64,000 bases of DNA, from assembly GCF_014356525.2 (NCBI RefSeq), contig NC_052505.1, positions 55,280,610-55,344,609 on the forward strand. The letters are read 5' to 3'. The stretch comes from Nilaparvata lugens. Lineage: Eukaryota > Arthropoda > Insecta > Hemiptera > Delphacidae. Made by a program: the position numbers and the translations under genes. Positions 11,601 through 23,640 of the stretch are shown in pieces; position 1 is the stretch's first letter, and each line of letters starts with the position of its first letter. A model generated the notes under the pieces. It did no database searches and was not told the DNA's origin. It saw only the letters and a list, made by a program, of their open reading frames with translations.

Positions 11601-12006
11601 AGATACATAGCTTTGAATATAGAAATTGGTCATTTCTTATGTATTGAATATGAATAAGTACCTACACTCAACAATAAATTTTCTATTTTTTGACCGAATT
11701 TGACTGTTGATGCATGATTTTGAACCGCCTTGGCGAGCCGAGAAGAATGAAGTGTAGTACGATGAAATCTTAGCATTGTCAAAAGTAAATTATAAGTGTT
11801 TGAAATTTTGATCCTTGAGGTGTCCTTAAGCGTGCCTCCACTAGGAAATGTTGAAATTAAGTGCATCTAACGGGTGATTCTTACCCATGAACTTATGTCA
11901 TTGTGCGAAATATCAATTTGAGGACGAAGTATAATTATGGTGATGATGGTTGAAGTTATTAGGAAATTAGGTGTTTTCCACAATACAATAAGCATTCTTG
12001 TCAGGT
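8608..12006. repeat. Direct duplication, copy 2 (3.4 kb)
   Basis: Second copy of 4628-8041. Unlike copy 1, the sequence continues past the shared end through the rest of the hAT element and the monomer array to about 13085, so copy 2 probably represents the ancestral arrangement. The near-identity means a very recent duplication or an assembly duplication of two haplotypes. Confidence 0.95.
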
Positions 12007-12629
12007 GTACCTGGAAATCTATATGACATAGAGCGCTCTACCTGATCTCAGATTGTAGAGCACAAAAATACGCCTAGAGGGATTTTTAAATATACATCTA
12101 AATCGTAACAATCGGAAGATATTGTTGATTAAAAACTAAAATTCATCAAATTTGATTTTTTCTTAAAATTTTACTCATTTTTGAAAAATTATAACAAAGT
12201 ACTCATTGGAGATAGAGAGTACCGAGTGATCTCATTTTTTTCAGAATTATATAATCTGGGAGGGATTTGGCAGAAATAGCTGAAAACTGGAAAATGAGCC
12301 GTAAATACGAGGTTTTTGGGCTATTCTGTATCTAGCACAAGGAAATCTTGCATGGAGAAATTAGTTCTGGACTTCTCTTATGTACCCAAATAATATATTA
12401 GAAAATCAGAACTACAATATAAATTGCAAGCACACCCCCTTTTTTATGTCTATATTGACTGGACTAATAGTATCATCCATAGAAACGTAGGGCGATAAAC
12501 GATGTTTAAAAACATCGATGTTCAAAAACATCGATGTTTACTGTTCGATGTTTTTCACTTATCGATGTTAGGATGAAAAAACATCGATGTTCAAAACATC
12601 GATGTTTTGTCTTTCGATACCCATCCTTA
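9773..12629 (+). mobile_element. Complete non-autonomous foldback hAT element (2857 bp)
   Basis: Terminal inverted repeats TAGGGATGGGTATCGA (left) and its counterpart ending TCGATACCCATCCTTA (right) are bracketed by an exact 8-bp direct repeat GTCAAAAG (9765-9772 and 12630-12637), the hAT hallmark. Both ends carry multiple ATCGATGTT-type subterminal motifs, the kind of sites hAT transposases bind. The interior is a giant imperfect inverted repeat: arms at about 10660-11115 and 11620-12080 pair around a loop centred near 11370. No frame resembles a transposase, so mobility would need an enzyme supplied elsewhere. It landed inside a 281-bp monomer, whose sequence resumes exactly after the right target repeat. 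Confidence 0.9.
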
Positions 12630-13085
12630 GTCAAAAGCCTCACCTCTCCCAAGAAGTTTTGCCTGAATGGCCGCCCTTCTTTGAGCAGTGGTAAGTTTTG
12701 GCTTCTCCATCCACAAACTCATGACCTACGTGAGTTCCACTCCTGGCTTTTTTGTAGGTCCTTCCGCTGAGAGAGGGGACGCCAAACTGCCTATAGGGCG
12801 CCGGCGCCCAGCCACCCTCGACTTAGCCTCTTGACCCACATTCATGCCTGGAGTTTCACCCATCTCTGGTCTCTTGGTTTTATCTTTTTGCCCCTCTGAA
12901 ACTGCCCTGATGGGGCAGATTCTGTGGGTTTGAAGGCAAGACAACTTCTGGAGTTGCCTTGAGGTCCATTTTAGTCGCCTTCTACGACGAGAATGGATGC
13001 TGTGGGTGAATTCTGGTTATCAACACATTCTTGAGTACGATGATCAACTCAAAACTCCCCCAACCCACAGGGGGCCCTTCAGAAC
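12630..13085 (-). repeat. Rest of the monomer array plus a conserved LINE-leader-like block
   Basis: From 12638 the interrupted 281-bp monomer continues to about 12905, then passes into unique sequence containing (minus sense) a CCCTGTGGGTTGGGGGAG start, CACCCACAGCATCC, and GTCGTAGAAGGCGACTAAAA. Blocks of the form CCCACGG...GTCGTAAGAGGCGACTAAAA are, from memory, found near the 5' ends of arthropod and other non-LTR retrotransposons. This supports reading the array as the 5' region of a minus-strand LINE whose coding part is absent. Confidence 0.5.
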
Positions 13086-13091
13086 ATACTG

Positions 13092-13211
13092 ACAACAGGT
13101 CAGTTCGAGTTGAAAGCAGAGAAAGGTGTTATATGGTCTATGTTAGACTTTTTTGAGGGGTCTATGTTATTTTAGTAATCAATTGCATGCGTCACGGCAT
13201 GCAATAATTTG
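13092..13211. repeat. Dispersed repeat F
   Basis: AAAGCAGAGAAAG followed by ATGTTATTTTAGT and AATTGCATGCGT recurs, diverged, at 43323-43425, so this is an interspersed repeat of unknown class. Confidence 0.55.
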
Positions 13212-15119
13212 ACTAGTGCATTTGATAGTGCATAATAATTGCATGCAATGAGACATGAAATGAATAGTCCACATGACAGCTGATATTTTACTAAGCTACA
13301 TAATAAATAATCCACTCGCAAGCTGATTTATAACGAAAAATTATATAGTCTGATTAATCCTATCTTCTGAGTAGATGATACAGCGATATCGGAGTATCGA
13401 GGAAATTCCTTTTCCTTTCATATTATTTTTAAAATGCAAAATTTCGAAGAACTCTGTTTATACATCGACGCGCAGTTGAAAAAGGAATATTCCTGTCAAA
13501 TCTCATAGAACTCTATAAACGCGTTTACCCGTAAATGCGATACATACACTTACAGACATATGAAAGGAAATCTGATTCAAAACATAGACTTCACTGCGTT
13601 TTGTTAATCAATATTCTCACATTTGAAAAAAAAAAGAATTTTTGGGTGAATAAAAAAAAGAATAAAAATAATTAGATCAGCCTAATAATGCTGGAAGAAT
13701 TATAATATTTTTTATTGAAAAAGGACTCAAATATTTGAGAATGTTTTTTATCAGATGGAAAGATTATCACAGAAATGGATTACATATGGAATACAAATTC
13801 AAAAGTGAACTGATTTTGTTAACATTTCAAATGAGTAATTTTTTGGTTTTGGAGAGAACAAATAACAGTTTATAAGAGTGAATCATGATTCAACCGTGCA
13901 TTGTGATTCAACTGTGTTTGTAAACATTACTGATGAGTCTCGTGGCAGGTTGGGTTGTAAAGCCAACCTAACTTGAGTGGACTGTATGGTGTGGGAGACT
14001 GAATTTAATAAAATAACTAATACTTGTCTAGTCCTTCCACCACAGACCCAACAAAGTGCCAATATGAAATTACAACTGCTATACAAATTGTAATTAACTC
14101 TGGAAGCTAGAATGTTTGAAAAGAAATGTAACAGTAAACCTAAAAAATGTAATAGTTCTGAGTCAATTCCTGTGATAATGATTTTTCTAAATAAAGACAA
14201 AGTTGTACAGAAACAATGACTGATTTTATTTTGCCTTTTTGTCATAGGCTTAGAATAGTTCACAAACGACAAAATGTTTACTGATGATGGAGATATAAAA
14301 AGCGCTGACACAATAATACAAATGATTATGGATAAGTTTTCAATGTAAGTTAATATATAATTCAAAATACAGAAAAATGTAGCTTGAATAGTTTGGTTTA
14401 TACCAATAATTGAATTGAGAAATTCAAATGTCCTGAATTAACATATTTATGAAGTCAATAATTCGATAGGTAAGCAATTGTCTGTGAATTCACTTTCACT
14501 GATTCTTAAGATTGTTCCTGAAAAAATGAATGACAAAAAAGTAGAAATATTACACAGTATTGATGATCAGAATCAACCATGGATCATCAATAAATCTCAA
14601 CAAATCATAACAGTACTTCGTATGATGTGAGAGTACACCAGAAACAACTTGGCTAATGTGTAGAACAGAGCAAAGACAGCCAGCCATTGATACTGTCTGA
14701 ATCAAAATGATTGAAGATTAAAGTGAAAACGTTGAAAATTCCTAGAATCATACATATACAGAATTACTAAAATGTGAATTCAAATACTTGAAGGGGCAAA
14801 ATTGTTGCACAACAGACTTCCAATGTTGTGGTAAAAGGAGAAAGAGACTCATAAAAAAGGGGTAAGTAGAAATTTCAATGTAGCAAATAAGTAGAAAATT
14901 TTAAACAAAATTAAAATATGAATATTAGAAATTCCTCTGTGTGAAATGGGTCAAAGAATAAATCTAAAAATATTGAAAGTGACAAAACTCATCTGATAAA
15001 CAATCGTTGCAAGTCAGGCCATCTAACTTGTTCCTGGGAGGGCGTGTGAGACACACACCAATGACTCGGACCTGGACAGGCAGCAGGGCACCTTGGATGC
15101 GATCAGTGAGAGAAGGGGA
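13212..15119. other. No gene recognised
   Basis: AT-rich sequence. A 160-codon open frame on the minus strand (13883-14365) is hydrophobic and shows no motif or coding-like signal, so it is not called. Confidence 0.6.
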
Positions 15120-15226
15120 GACCAATGAGAAGGACACCAAGGACTGATGAAGTAGAACTCCGACGACCGATGAGATGAGCTCCATCGACCGAAGAGAAGA
15201 GCACCAAAGACCGATGAATGACCTCA
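15120..15226. repeat. 22-23-bp minisatellite (about 5 units)
   Basis: Imperfect units of the form GACCGATGAGAWGAGCWCC repeat head to tail through this block. The local composition is GC-richer than the surroundings (about 15010-15270). The period is not a multiple of three, so coding is unlikely. Confidence 0.8.
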
Positions 15227-15730
15227 GAGTGGATACACAGAATCCAGGGTGGACCGACACACGGAATTTGTAATTGTAATTGAAATGGCATGGTGCCAAT
15301 GTTCAGAACATATGCAAAATGTGAGGTAGTGGATGTAGTTAGCACAACTAGAAATGTCCATCACGACGGTGAAAATAATTTGAATTGAATTGATACAGTT
15401 GGAAAAATTTGAAACAGAAAGTTCTGAGCACATTGAATAGGCAACTTTCTTGTGTATAGACAGGAATGGAAGTTTCTAAAGAAGAAAGCCAACTATGGGA
15501 GTTGGAGTAAAAGGAAATAAAAATTACACAGAACCAATGCAAGATGACTCTAATAATTGCAGAATATGATGAAAACTGCAATATAAATTACTAGAACAAT
15601 GAAATGAATAAAATACATCGGAAAATCACATCTTAAAATCTACAAAAATAGAAGTAGACAAAGTGTGTGAACGACAACTAACAACACATTGACTGCCAAG
15701 GCCAAGAATGTGATATTTCATTGAATGCCA

Positions 15731-15795
15731 CGTCATTCATAATTGAATGACAATAACACTTCTGAATCGGCTCTGTCATTCATATATGAATGACA
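15731..15795. repeat. Pair of 22-bp palindromes
   Basis: 15774-15795 is a perfect 22-bp palindrome built on TGTCATTCATA and its complement; 15731-15752 is a nearly identical, slightly imperfect copy. They lie about 340 bp beyond the 3' end of the piggyBac transposase remnant, so they may be subterminal repeats of that element. No TTAA-flanked terminus was confirmed. Confidence 0.75.
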
Positions 15796-16130
15796 GGTCA
15801 AGTTCCAACACAGGCCATGTCTTTTGTATTTGAACAACTACAAATGCTTTTCTAATGGTTGGATTGAAGCGTGGCCCACTGTGAATGTGTATGTGAACTT
15901 TGTTTGGCCCTTGGCCCGAGCAAATTGGCGCAGATTTTGTATATAGCAAGGTAAATACAATAATGAATTTTTTATGACAAAAAATGCATTTATTCAAGGA
16001 ATATTTCCATGTAATTAATCATTTTCTATGAGAAACTCAGTCCAGTGAGTAATGATAATCATAAAAAGTAAGAAAACCCCAATCTGGAAAGAAAAACTTC
16101 ATTATCTGTTCATTAGTGGATTTCATTGAA

Positions 16131-17690
16131 TCAATCTAGACACAATTGAGGTTTTTCAAAACAATTATCACAGTAAGTAGTGACCATTTTTGACTTTTTT
16201 CTTGCTTCATCCCTTCCTACTTCTTTCTTCATCCTTGCATAACAACTGGAACATTTCCACCTCATTTTCTTTCCTCTATCATTTTTCCTTTGCAACAAAC
16301 GGTGCATTGATTTCTCTGATGTACTTGGACGACAGTAGTCTCTATCTTTGTCTCCAATTTGTAGAAGTTCAGTTGCAAGTAATTCACGAAAATTTCTTAT
16401 TTGTATTTCACTTTTTGTTACAGTATTGTACACAATCCATGCATTCACAAGAGCAATCCCTAGTACTAACTCCACTCCAAGTTTCCTATACCACTTTACA
16501 CCTTTGCGAAGAGTTGTAGCATAGGAGGCCATCTGATCAGACAAGTCAATTCCAGATTTTCCTTTGTTGTAAGCCAATATGCCTTCTGGCTTTGATTCAG
16601 CACGTGTAGATTTCCTTTTCTGATTCTTCTGAGTTCATTGTTGAAGGTTCTTCGTGTTTATTTCCAGTAGTATTCTGTTCTGTAGTCAACGACACTAGGG
16701 CTGGTGAATGTTTTGTTGACAGCAGTCTTACATCTCTGGTGTCTCTCCACTTGAGAACAACAACACCATTCTGATCTTCTCTTGAAATTATTTCTCCACG
16801 TTTGAGTTTTTTGAGGAGAACGTCCTTAGGAATGTCCTTTTTATTTGCTCTGAGAGTCCCTACAAGATGAGTTTTCTTCACTAATAGTTGTTTTGCAATT
16901 TCGTAGCTTGTATAGAAGTTATCCACATATAAAGTTCTGCCTTCATGTAAGAGTTCTTCAGACAGTTCCAAACACACATTGGTTGCTAACCCCACCTCTC
17001 GTATTCCAGTTGTTGATTTGCCTGAATACACCTTCAGCACCTATGTGTAGCCAGTGGTGGAGCATAGTTTGAAAAGATTGATGCCATAGCGATGAGCTTT
17101 ATTCGGGATATACTGCCGAAAAATGAGACGTCCTCTCCAAGGTACAAAAGTCTCATCGATAACAAAATCTTCACTGGGATAATAAAGGGATTTGAATTCT
17201 TCTTGCATTATACTCAAGAGTGGTTGAGTTCTCACTAGGCGGCCAATTTGTTGTTTTTCCTCTTCATTTATATTGTCATTGAAGTGTAGCAATTTTAGTA
17301 AAAATTGAAAGCGATTTCTTGACATAACTGATCTTGGAATTTCTTGTCTATAAAGTTCCTTTGTTGTTCAATAGTCTGGTATGGTACCAAGGGGTACTAA
17401 TCCCATCCATATCATCAAGCCAAAAAACTTTTTCATTTCTGCAACATCTGTTGGTTTCAACTGATTTAGGCGAGCAAATTCCTTTTGTTTGTCAGAAAGT
17501 CGCTGTTCTGCTTGGCATTGCTGAGCAAAGTTATTAGTTTGATTTACGATAAGACTCCACACATCATCATCAACAAGGAGCAGAAATACATCAAGTGGTG
17601 AACTGTTAGCTTCAATCCTCTTTTGCAAGCTATTTTTACCAGTGAATTGAAAATGTTTATGTCTACCTATTGTTCTGTGTCGCTACTCTG
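16131..17690 (-). pseudogene. piggyBac-family transposase, multiply broken
   Basis: Read on the minus strand, fragments appear in family order. N-terminal part (17628-17371): PTDVAEMKKFFGLMIWMGL. Then FQFLLKLLHFND and VIDETFVPWRGR (first catalytic Asp). Then GRTLYVDNFYTSYE (second Asp). Then YNKGKSGIDLSDQM (third Asp), and a Cys-rich tail CSSCYAR ... YCDNCF typical of PGBD4-like proteins. All three Asp of the DDD triad are present. Breaks: TGA at 17370-17368 (a Trp position in relatives), TAG at 17043-17041, and a frameshift near 16600. The extreme N-terminus is not found. It would cut and paste at TTAA sites; this copy is dead. Confidence 0.92.
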
Positions 17691-17969
17691 TTAATCAACT
17701 CGAAAAAAACAGAATTCCAATGCACATCTATTGGAAGAAAAGTGAAGATTTGATTAGTTCAATAATGTAAGAAAATGTTCATCATCTTTATCATCTCTGA
17801 AAGGGAGTTTATAATAGACTGTGAAACATTTATGACAGATTATATTTTAGAGAAAGACTGGTACCGCTGCAACTAGAACACGTGACACCAGATACTTGTG
17901 GATGAGGAAACTGTGTGAGGTCTACATTTTACAGAACTGCTAGTTGAATAATTTCTCCACTAACCAATA

Positions 17970-17997
17970 TACCTAGAATACATATGTATTCTAGGTA
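17970..17997. repeat. Perfect 28-bp palindrome
   Basis: Self-complementary over 28 bp, built on the half-site TACCTAGAATACAT. It lies about 280 bp upstream of the piggyBac remnant. It could be a cruciform-capable relic of a transposon end or a chance palindrome; no second copy was seen in the window. Confidence 0.9.
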
Positions 17998-18207
17998 CCT
18001 TGGCACTCACCATGGTATTAAAAATTTAACAAATAAATCAGCACTCACAATCTTTCACGTTCACATTTTACCTACTATTTTGCATACTACATGCTTTTTA
18101 ATCAACTAAAGATTATTATAGGGAGATTTTTTATCTAAGTGGGCCGAAGCCCAATTTAAAGGCCGAGACTTGTTCTGCGACTACATCTTCTCGCGGTGAT
18201 GACTTGA

Positions 18208-18395
18208 TGAAGCTGGGTTTACATCAAAGCTATTAACAAAATGTTAAAAACTTAATCCTTATAGATTCTATTAGATTGAACGGAACTTGACAAACACATA
18301 ATATGTTCATTATTTGTATGATAATTTATGTTCAATCTAAATGAGGATTGAATTATTAATATTTCGTTAATAACTTTTGTGTAAACGCAGCTTCA
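18208..18395. mobile_element. MITE family B, complete foldback (188 bp)
   Basis: Left end TGAAGCTGGGTTTACATCAA and right end complement TGAAGCTGCGTTTACACAAA pair over about 30 bp, continuing into TATTAAC/GTTAATA and further inner pairing. It is non-coding. Such short TIR elements are typical non-autonomous DNA transposons; the superfamily is not decided because no clear target duplication was seen. Confidence 0.8.
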
Positions 18396-20685
18396 GAACT
18401 GCCGCCTTTCCACTCAAATTTTCCGAATGGCAAGGAAACGGACCTGGAGCGCCCGGTCTAATTCGAAGTTAGAACGTCGTGAGGTCACGCAGTTCAAACA
18501 TTTCCAAATATACGTTCACATTAATTTTATTTCGAAATTCAAGCCATTACTATGGAAATGCTAGAAGACTGCAATAATTTGGAGGAATAAGAAGCAAGTT
18601 AGAAAATCTTCTATGGCGACGCAAAATTTGGGCGCTTACTTTGTACATTAATGAATCATTTAACTATCAAAACAAGTTCACTGGAGTCTATATTGGGAAA
18701 ATTCATTTCAAATCAGTTCAAAATTCATGATCAGTTCATCAAGCTGAAAGGAAAGCACAAAAAACTATAATTCAAACATCTAAAATTTCCACATATTACA
18801 GAATCACAAGGTCAAACATTGAAAAAATAATGTAGCCAATGATGATATAGAGCAACAAGTTTTAGACTATATCTGAAGAAAAAATCTCAAATCTCATATT
18901 CTGTTATTTTATAATTGATTGAATTGGAAATTTCAGTTTGTTACAAATGAACATCAGAGCTGAGCAAAATCAATGTTCTTGGAGCTTACTGAGAAATGGT
19001 TGGAATCATTTTCTCTATCCCACGATTGAATTCCCAGAATAGTTATCAATGATCACATTTTAAAAAAGGTTCACAATAATAAATCCGATAGATTGGATTT
19101 TAAGATGTTACTCAGGATATAAAATAATGAATATTTTCAAAAAGCATGAATTTATTTTGACCTCTTTGGAATAACATATTTCCTAGCCACTGTTGTGTTG
19201 GTTGTGTGGCTGGGAGGGGGGGTGAATATGGAATAGTGAAAATTATACATCAGATTGAAGAGAATTCAATGTTCAACGATGAGCATTCATCTTTATGATT
19301 GAAGTGTTATTAGTCCTGGAAGATCAAAAATTATACGAAAATGCGTTATTTCAACAGTTTCCTACTCTCCAGAGAGCAAATATCTCATAAACTGTTGAAA
19401 TTTCCACTGAACAAGAACTGTTGAGAATTTATTACTAGAGATTGTCACTCTCATTCTAGAATATGAACGTGCTATTGATCTCTTTGAACACCTGAGAGCC
19501 TAAATGCAAATTTTGACGTGAGAAACATAGAGCTGTTACTTCAAGTTGAAAAAAAACGTGGAAATAGGTCGATAACTGTAGTCTATTGATGTGATAGAAC
19601 TTCTCCATCAAAATCCCAAAAACAACCTATAACTAGATTAACGTCTAGTTTGCCTCTTCATCATTTTTCTTGACACTTGATTCAATCCAAATTGGAAATA
19701 GTGACGAAGTAACATTGCGTCAATATTCAAAACAATTTCCAATTCATTTCCACTTCTTTTCATATTGTCATTCTTCCCATCACTTCCTCCTCCAATTCTT
19801 CTTTTTCTCCTGTCATCTTCTGCTTTCTCTCCTTCTTCCTCTTCTTCTGTTATTTTTTCCTGTCTTCTCCTTCTTCTTATACTTCTTCTAATTTTCTTGC
19901 GGTTGACAATAGTAATATCATTCAATGTGATAAAAATCCATATTACACAGTTACTCATATAGAAGTGAAATGGTACTCACTCTTCCACTCACCCATCCCC
20001 ATCAAGAGAACTAAAAATCATCTGGAACGTTCAAGTATTTCAAGCTATTTTCATTCAACACTCCTAAAGGTGCACTTGAATCTTAGAACCGTTTTTGAAA
20101 AAGTGTCAAATATAAGCTCATAAGCTGCATATCCCAATGTATTCCTGTGTTATTCTAGTGAGAAAAGGCAGACTTTCTGGACTTGTGGAAATTGTCATAA
20201 ATTTATTTAAAGTATTCCCAGTTAAAAAACAGAATACTCCATTGTTATTTTAGACTATGGACGTGCATTTGATCGTTTTGAGCACCTGCGAGACTAATAA
20301 TGCAAATTTTGACCTGAAAAACATGGAGGTTTTAGTTCAAGTTGAATAAAAAACGTGCAAATAAGTCGATAATTTATTCTAGCCTATTGACGTTATAGAA
20401 CGTATTCCTCGTCATTTTCAACAATAACCCACTGACTTGATAGAGTCACGTTTAGCAATAAAAAGAGAGTCTTATGCTCATTGACACAAAATACATTGCC
20501 AATAATTCAACAATAATTTTTTGAGTATCATGGATTACTCGACATTCATAAATAAGTTAATTTCCAATTTGTAACAGTTGTAATGTGATTTTTGGTACAA
20601 AGTCGACTTTGCTGAGCTATAGTCGGAATATACTCTGTGATATTCAGGGGATGAAAATATTTGCCCATCACCATGGAGCTCATAC
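18396..20685. other. No gene recognised; one polypyrimidine tract
   Basis: AT-rich with no coding signal. 19795-19890 is a C/T-rich low-complexity run (CTTCTTCCT-type), whose open frames on both strands are compositional artefacts. Confidence 0.6.
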
Positions 20686-20760
20686 AAATATCTGCTCTAA
20701 GATCTAATATCTGCTCTAATATCTGCTCTAATATCTGCTCTAATATCTGCTCTAAGATAT
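20686..20760. repeat. 12-bp minisatellite
   Basis: Five to six tandem units of TAATATCTGCTC with one TAAGATC variant. The period is a multiple of three, so the minus strand reads as repeated ILEQ, but no gene context supports translation. Confidence 0.9.
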
Positions 20761-21324
20761 TGTATTCAGCTGCTGCAGCATGAATCCACAATACTTACCG
20801 TTTCTCCTGCTGCTTCAATATCCAAAGATGTTGATGAGATATACAAATACAAGGGGCTCCAGTATGTATAGAACAATCCAACATCAACTCCAAACCGACT
20901 CGTTACCATCTAAAGAGTTGGTCAGAAATGTCAGATCATATCGAGCGGGGTTTAAGATGGAACAATTAGGAATTCCTATAATAACTAATGATTTATATGA
21001 TACTTTGTACTGCTCCAAATTATAACAATTATTCATTGTTCCAATTATTACGAATGATGAAGATTATACGAATACGAATATGTGTTGTGTCGACTTTGTT
21101 AGTGTGTGAGTAGAAACATTTAAAACAACTTCAATCACTCGATGGTTCCTCATTTCAATTGATTATATAATTAAATAGGTTGGGTTCTCGTTTTGTTCAC
21201 AAATATGAGCAGCAAAGAGAACATCTGTCAATCATGACTTATGAGCAACCGTTCAGTCCCAGGATAAATACAGAATGTAAAGTATCAATCCAACGAATGC
21301 ATTCTACATTATGTCAAGATAAAA

Positions 21325-21412
21325 AGATAGCGAGAAAAAGATAGCGCTTTCCGCTTTGTTGAATGATAGACGTGGATAGCAATACCATTGCTAACGTGGA
21401 CCTCACTATCGA
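21325..21412 (-). mobile_element. MITE family A, end fragment with internal deletion
   Basis: The complement of the family A left end: GATAGCGCTTTCC ... GATAGCAATACCATTGCTA and CGTGGACCTCACTAT. Relative to 696-790, about 18 bp are missing between the last two blocks. Only this end is present. Confidence 0.65.
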
Positions 21413-21469
21413 GTCAGTGTTTAGTGAGTCATTAAGTGGTTAGTTGAAAATATGAGTTTCTGTTTGAAA

Positions 21470-22230
21470 TAATGTTTTCTATGGTCTGTCTTCCTTTTCT
21501 TAGCTTCTGTTTGTTAGTATTCTCTTCTTATCATCCAATGTATCCAGAACAAATGAGAAAGCCATCTCCTCTAACATTGACAGTTTTCTTCACTCTTATA
21601 TTTTCTACCTTTGGAACGTTTTCCTTCACACTTTTCCTTATTTTTCCACTACTCTGCTTCCTCTCATTATCACCCACCAATTTCAATTTTGTTGTTTTTA
21701 GAAGAAGTACATGCTTTTTCGGTTGAATTCTTCTTACGTTTCCTGTTTCTTCTGCAAAACTGTTTCTTCTTAGGTAACTTGATCACTTCAGCAAAACTGG
21801 GTGGTTTATTGATTTCCTGCATTTTTTTTATTCAAGCTTATTATTTTCTCTTGCACCTGAATCAGAGTTTTCTGTCAACTAACTGATAGTAATGGCTCTA
21901 TCAGTTCTAACTACAGAATCTGTTGTTTTAATAATCATATCTGAAAATCCAAAATAATATGCTCATGATAGCCTCTTTTTTCATATTCAGCTGCAGCACA
22001 TTTTTAAAATCCAAGAGTCTATTATCTAGTTCCTGGATATCCTTTCTGAACTCATAGTCCAGAGCTTCACTTATAGAATTCATATCATTATTACCTCCTG
22101 GTTATGCTCCACCTCCTGGTCATGTTTCTGCTCCAAAGGGCTGATGGTAACGTTTTGTTGAAACGCCTCTCCTTCTTCTTTGTCCTCCTTTTCTTCCTAT
22201 TCTTTAATCACTTCATATGGTGGTTCTTAT
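21470..22230 (-). pseudogene. Possible degraded coding remnant, Lys/Glu-rich
   Basis: On the minus strand several broken frames look protein-like: EEKEDKEEGEAFQQN then EQKHDQEVEHNQEV, then ISEALDYEFRKDIQELDNRL (coiled-coil-like), then KPPSFAEVIKLPKKKQF and RRNRKRKKNSTEKA. Stops and frame changes separate them. Basic tails like the last segment occur at the C-terminus of several insect transposase families, but no catalytic motif is visible. The family is not recognised; it may be noise. Confidence 0.25.
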
Positions 22231-22483
22231 TTGTAGAAAAAAAATACGACACTATGATATTGATTTGAACTAACATTATTCTATTGACCCACTTTTCACT
22301 CTTATTGAAAGCTACTCTACTCGCTAATTTAGATGTTTACTCTACGACTGCTCGACTACGACTACATAATAACTATAGCAGAGCATATAACAGCATTTCT
22401 TCATCTCCTCATCTTGACATATTACAAGTACCTATCAAAATGAGAATGAAGTAAATTCAGCTATAAATGAACTCGAAGCAACT

Positions 22484-23031
22484 AGAATAGCACCTGTTCA
22501 TAAGACGTGTGGGAAGAACATAATCTCGAATTTACGTCTCATTGCTATTCTTAACTCTGCATGTAAGGTCTTTAAATATATATTTTGTATAGCAAAGTTT
22601 TCAACAATGTATTACTCATTATTTCCTCATTCCAACATCATTTCATGCCATTGCGTACAACTATAACCAATCTGTTGCAGTTCACCCAATCTGTCTCTTC
22701 GCAGCTAGACATGCATGGTCGTATGGGTGGTATCTATTTAAATCACAAAAAAACCTTTGTTTCAGTAGAATTTGGGATTTTGTTAAAAATATTGAGATTG
22801 TTTTGTCTGTCTGATAGTTTGATTGCATTCTTTGAGAGTTATCTAACAGGTAGGAAGTCCTATGTGGTTTCTAATAATCATAGATCTCTTTATTTCACCA
22901 ATTTTTCTGGGGTTCCACAGGGGTCAAACCCTGAAAATATTAAGGAATCAAGTATTTTGATTTTTGCAGATGATGTGAAACTTTTCGAAACTATTCCTAG
23001 GAGGATTGCTTCCTCTTACAGCTGGATTTGA
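22484..23031 (+). pseudogene. Jockey-like LINE reverse transcriptase fragment
   Basis: RIAPVHKTCGKNIISN and IAILNSACKVF (RT fingers) lead, after a frameshift, into NNVLLIISSFQHHFMP, FFESYLTGRKSYVV, FSGVPQGSN and ILIFADDVKLF (catalytic FADD box). The usual segment between PQGSN and the FADD box is deleted, and the palm motif expected to read like DFKKAFD is eroded to NHKKTFVS, so a catalytic Asp is lost. Both ends are truncated. A dead fragment. Confidence 0.88.
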
Positions 23032-23406
23032 ATGCAATTTTGAATGCATTTCCATGACTAGTGTTTGAGAAATACATTGGAAATAATTAAATATATACTA
23101 GAGACCTCCTGGGTTAGAGAACTCGCTCATTAACTGTTGTTTTGATCTCTAAGATCTTTCACAAGTATAATGTTACATTGGACCCAATTCCAATAATTGA
23201 AAAAAACTACTTTATGTTGCTTAAACTTTTGTCCGCCATTTTGGATCCATCATAATGGTTCAACTTCATTTTTTCAAATGGGAAGGATGTCATGTTGTGA
23301 TATATAATTTATATACAGAATCACAAAGGAAAATTACTGAAACGGCGAAACCCGCACATCGATACCTCAAACCGTTTTCAATGATTTCAACATTCGAAGA
23401 TACTTA

Positions 23407-23640
23407 TCTATACTTATAAAATTCTTATCTCACTGACTCACCGACTCACTGATCACGATTTTTGGAAAACTACTGGATGGATTGCAACAAAACTTGGAAT
23501 ATAGATTCCTTATACGTCCAAGGTGCTCACTAAGAAATATTTTGGCGATATCTTGACTCTAAGGGTGGTTTTTGAGGGTTTAAAGTTCGTCTTTCAGCAT
23601 GTATATTCTTCTTCTCTCAATCTCTCAATTATAATCGAGA
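23407..23640 (+). mobile_element. Helitron-like 5' terminus
   Basis: A|TCTATACTTATAAAA followed by TTCTTATCTCACTGACTCAC and CTGATCACGATTTTTGG resembles the 5' leader of non-autonomous Helitrons (TC start after A). Another leader-like block (TATGTCGGACGGATCTCG then AACGGCTCTAACGATTTTG) lies at about 24211-24260. No 3' CTRRT end was matched to either, so the extents are open. Confidence 0.4.

Noticed and set aside
13925..13960. CTGATGAG resembling a hammerhead core
   Set aside because: No downstream GAAA with pairing stems in the right positions.
13883..14365. 160-codon minus-strand open frame
   Set aside because: Hydrophobic residue mix from AT-rich DNA, no motif, no splice or promoter context; likely chance.
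19638..19962. Overlapping open frames on both strands
   Set aside because: Produced by a polypyrimidine low-complexity tract.
15120..20760. Short tandem repeats as possible CRISPR arrays
   Set aside because: Units are contiguous without unique spacers, and the sequence is eukaryotic.
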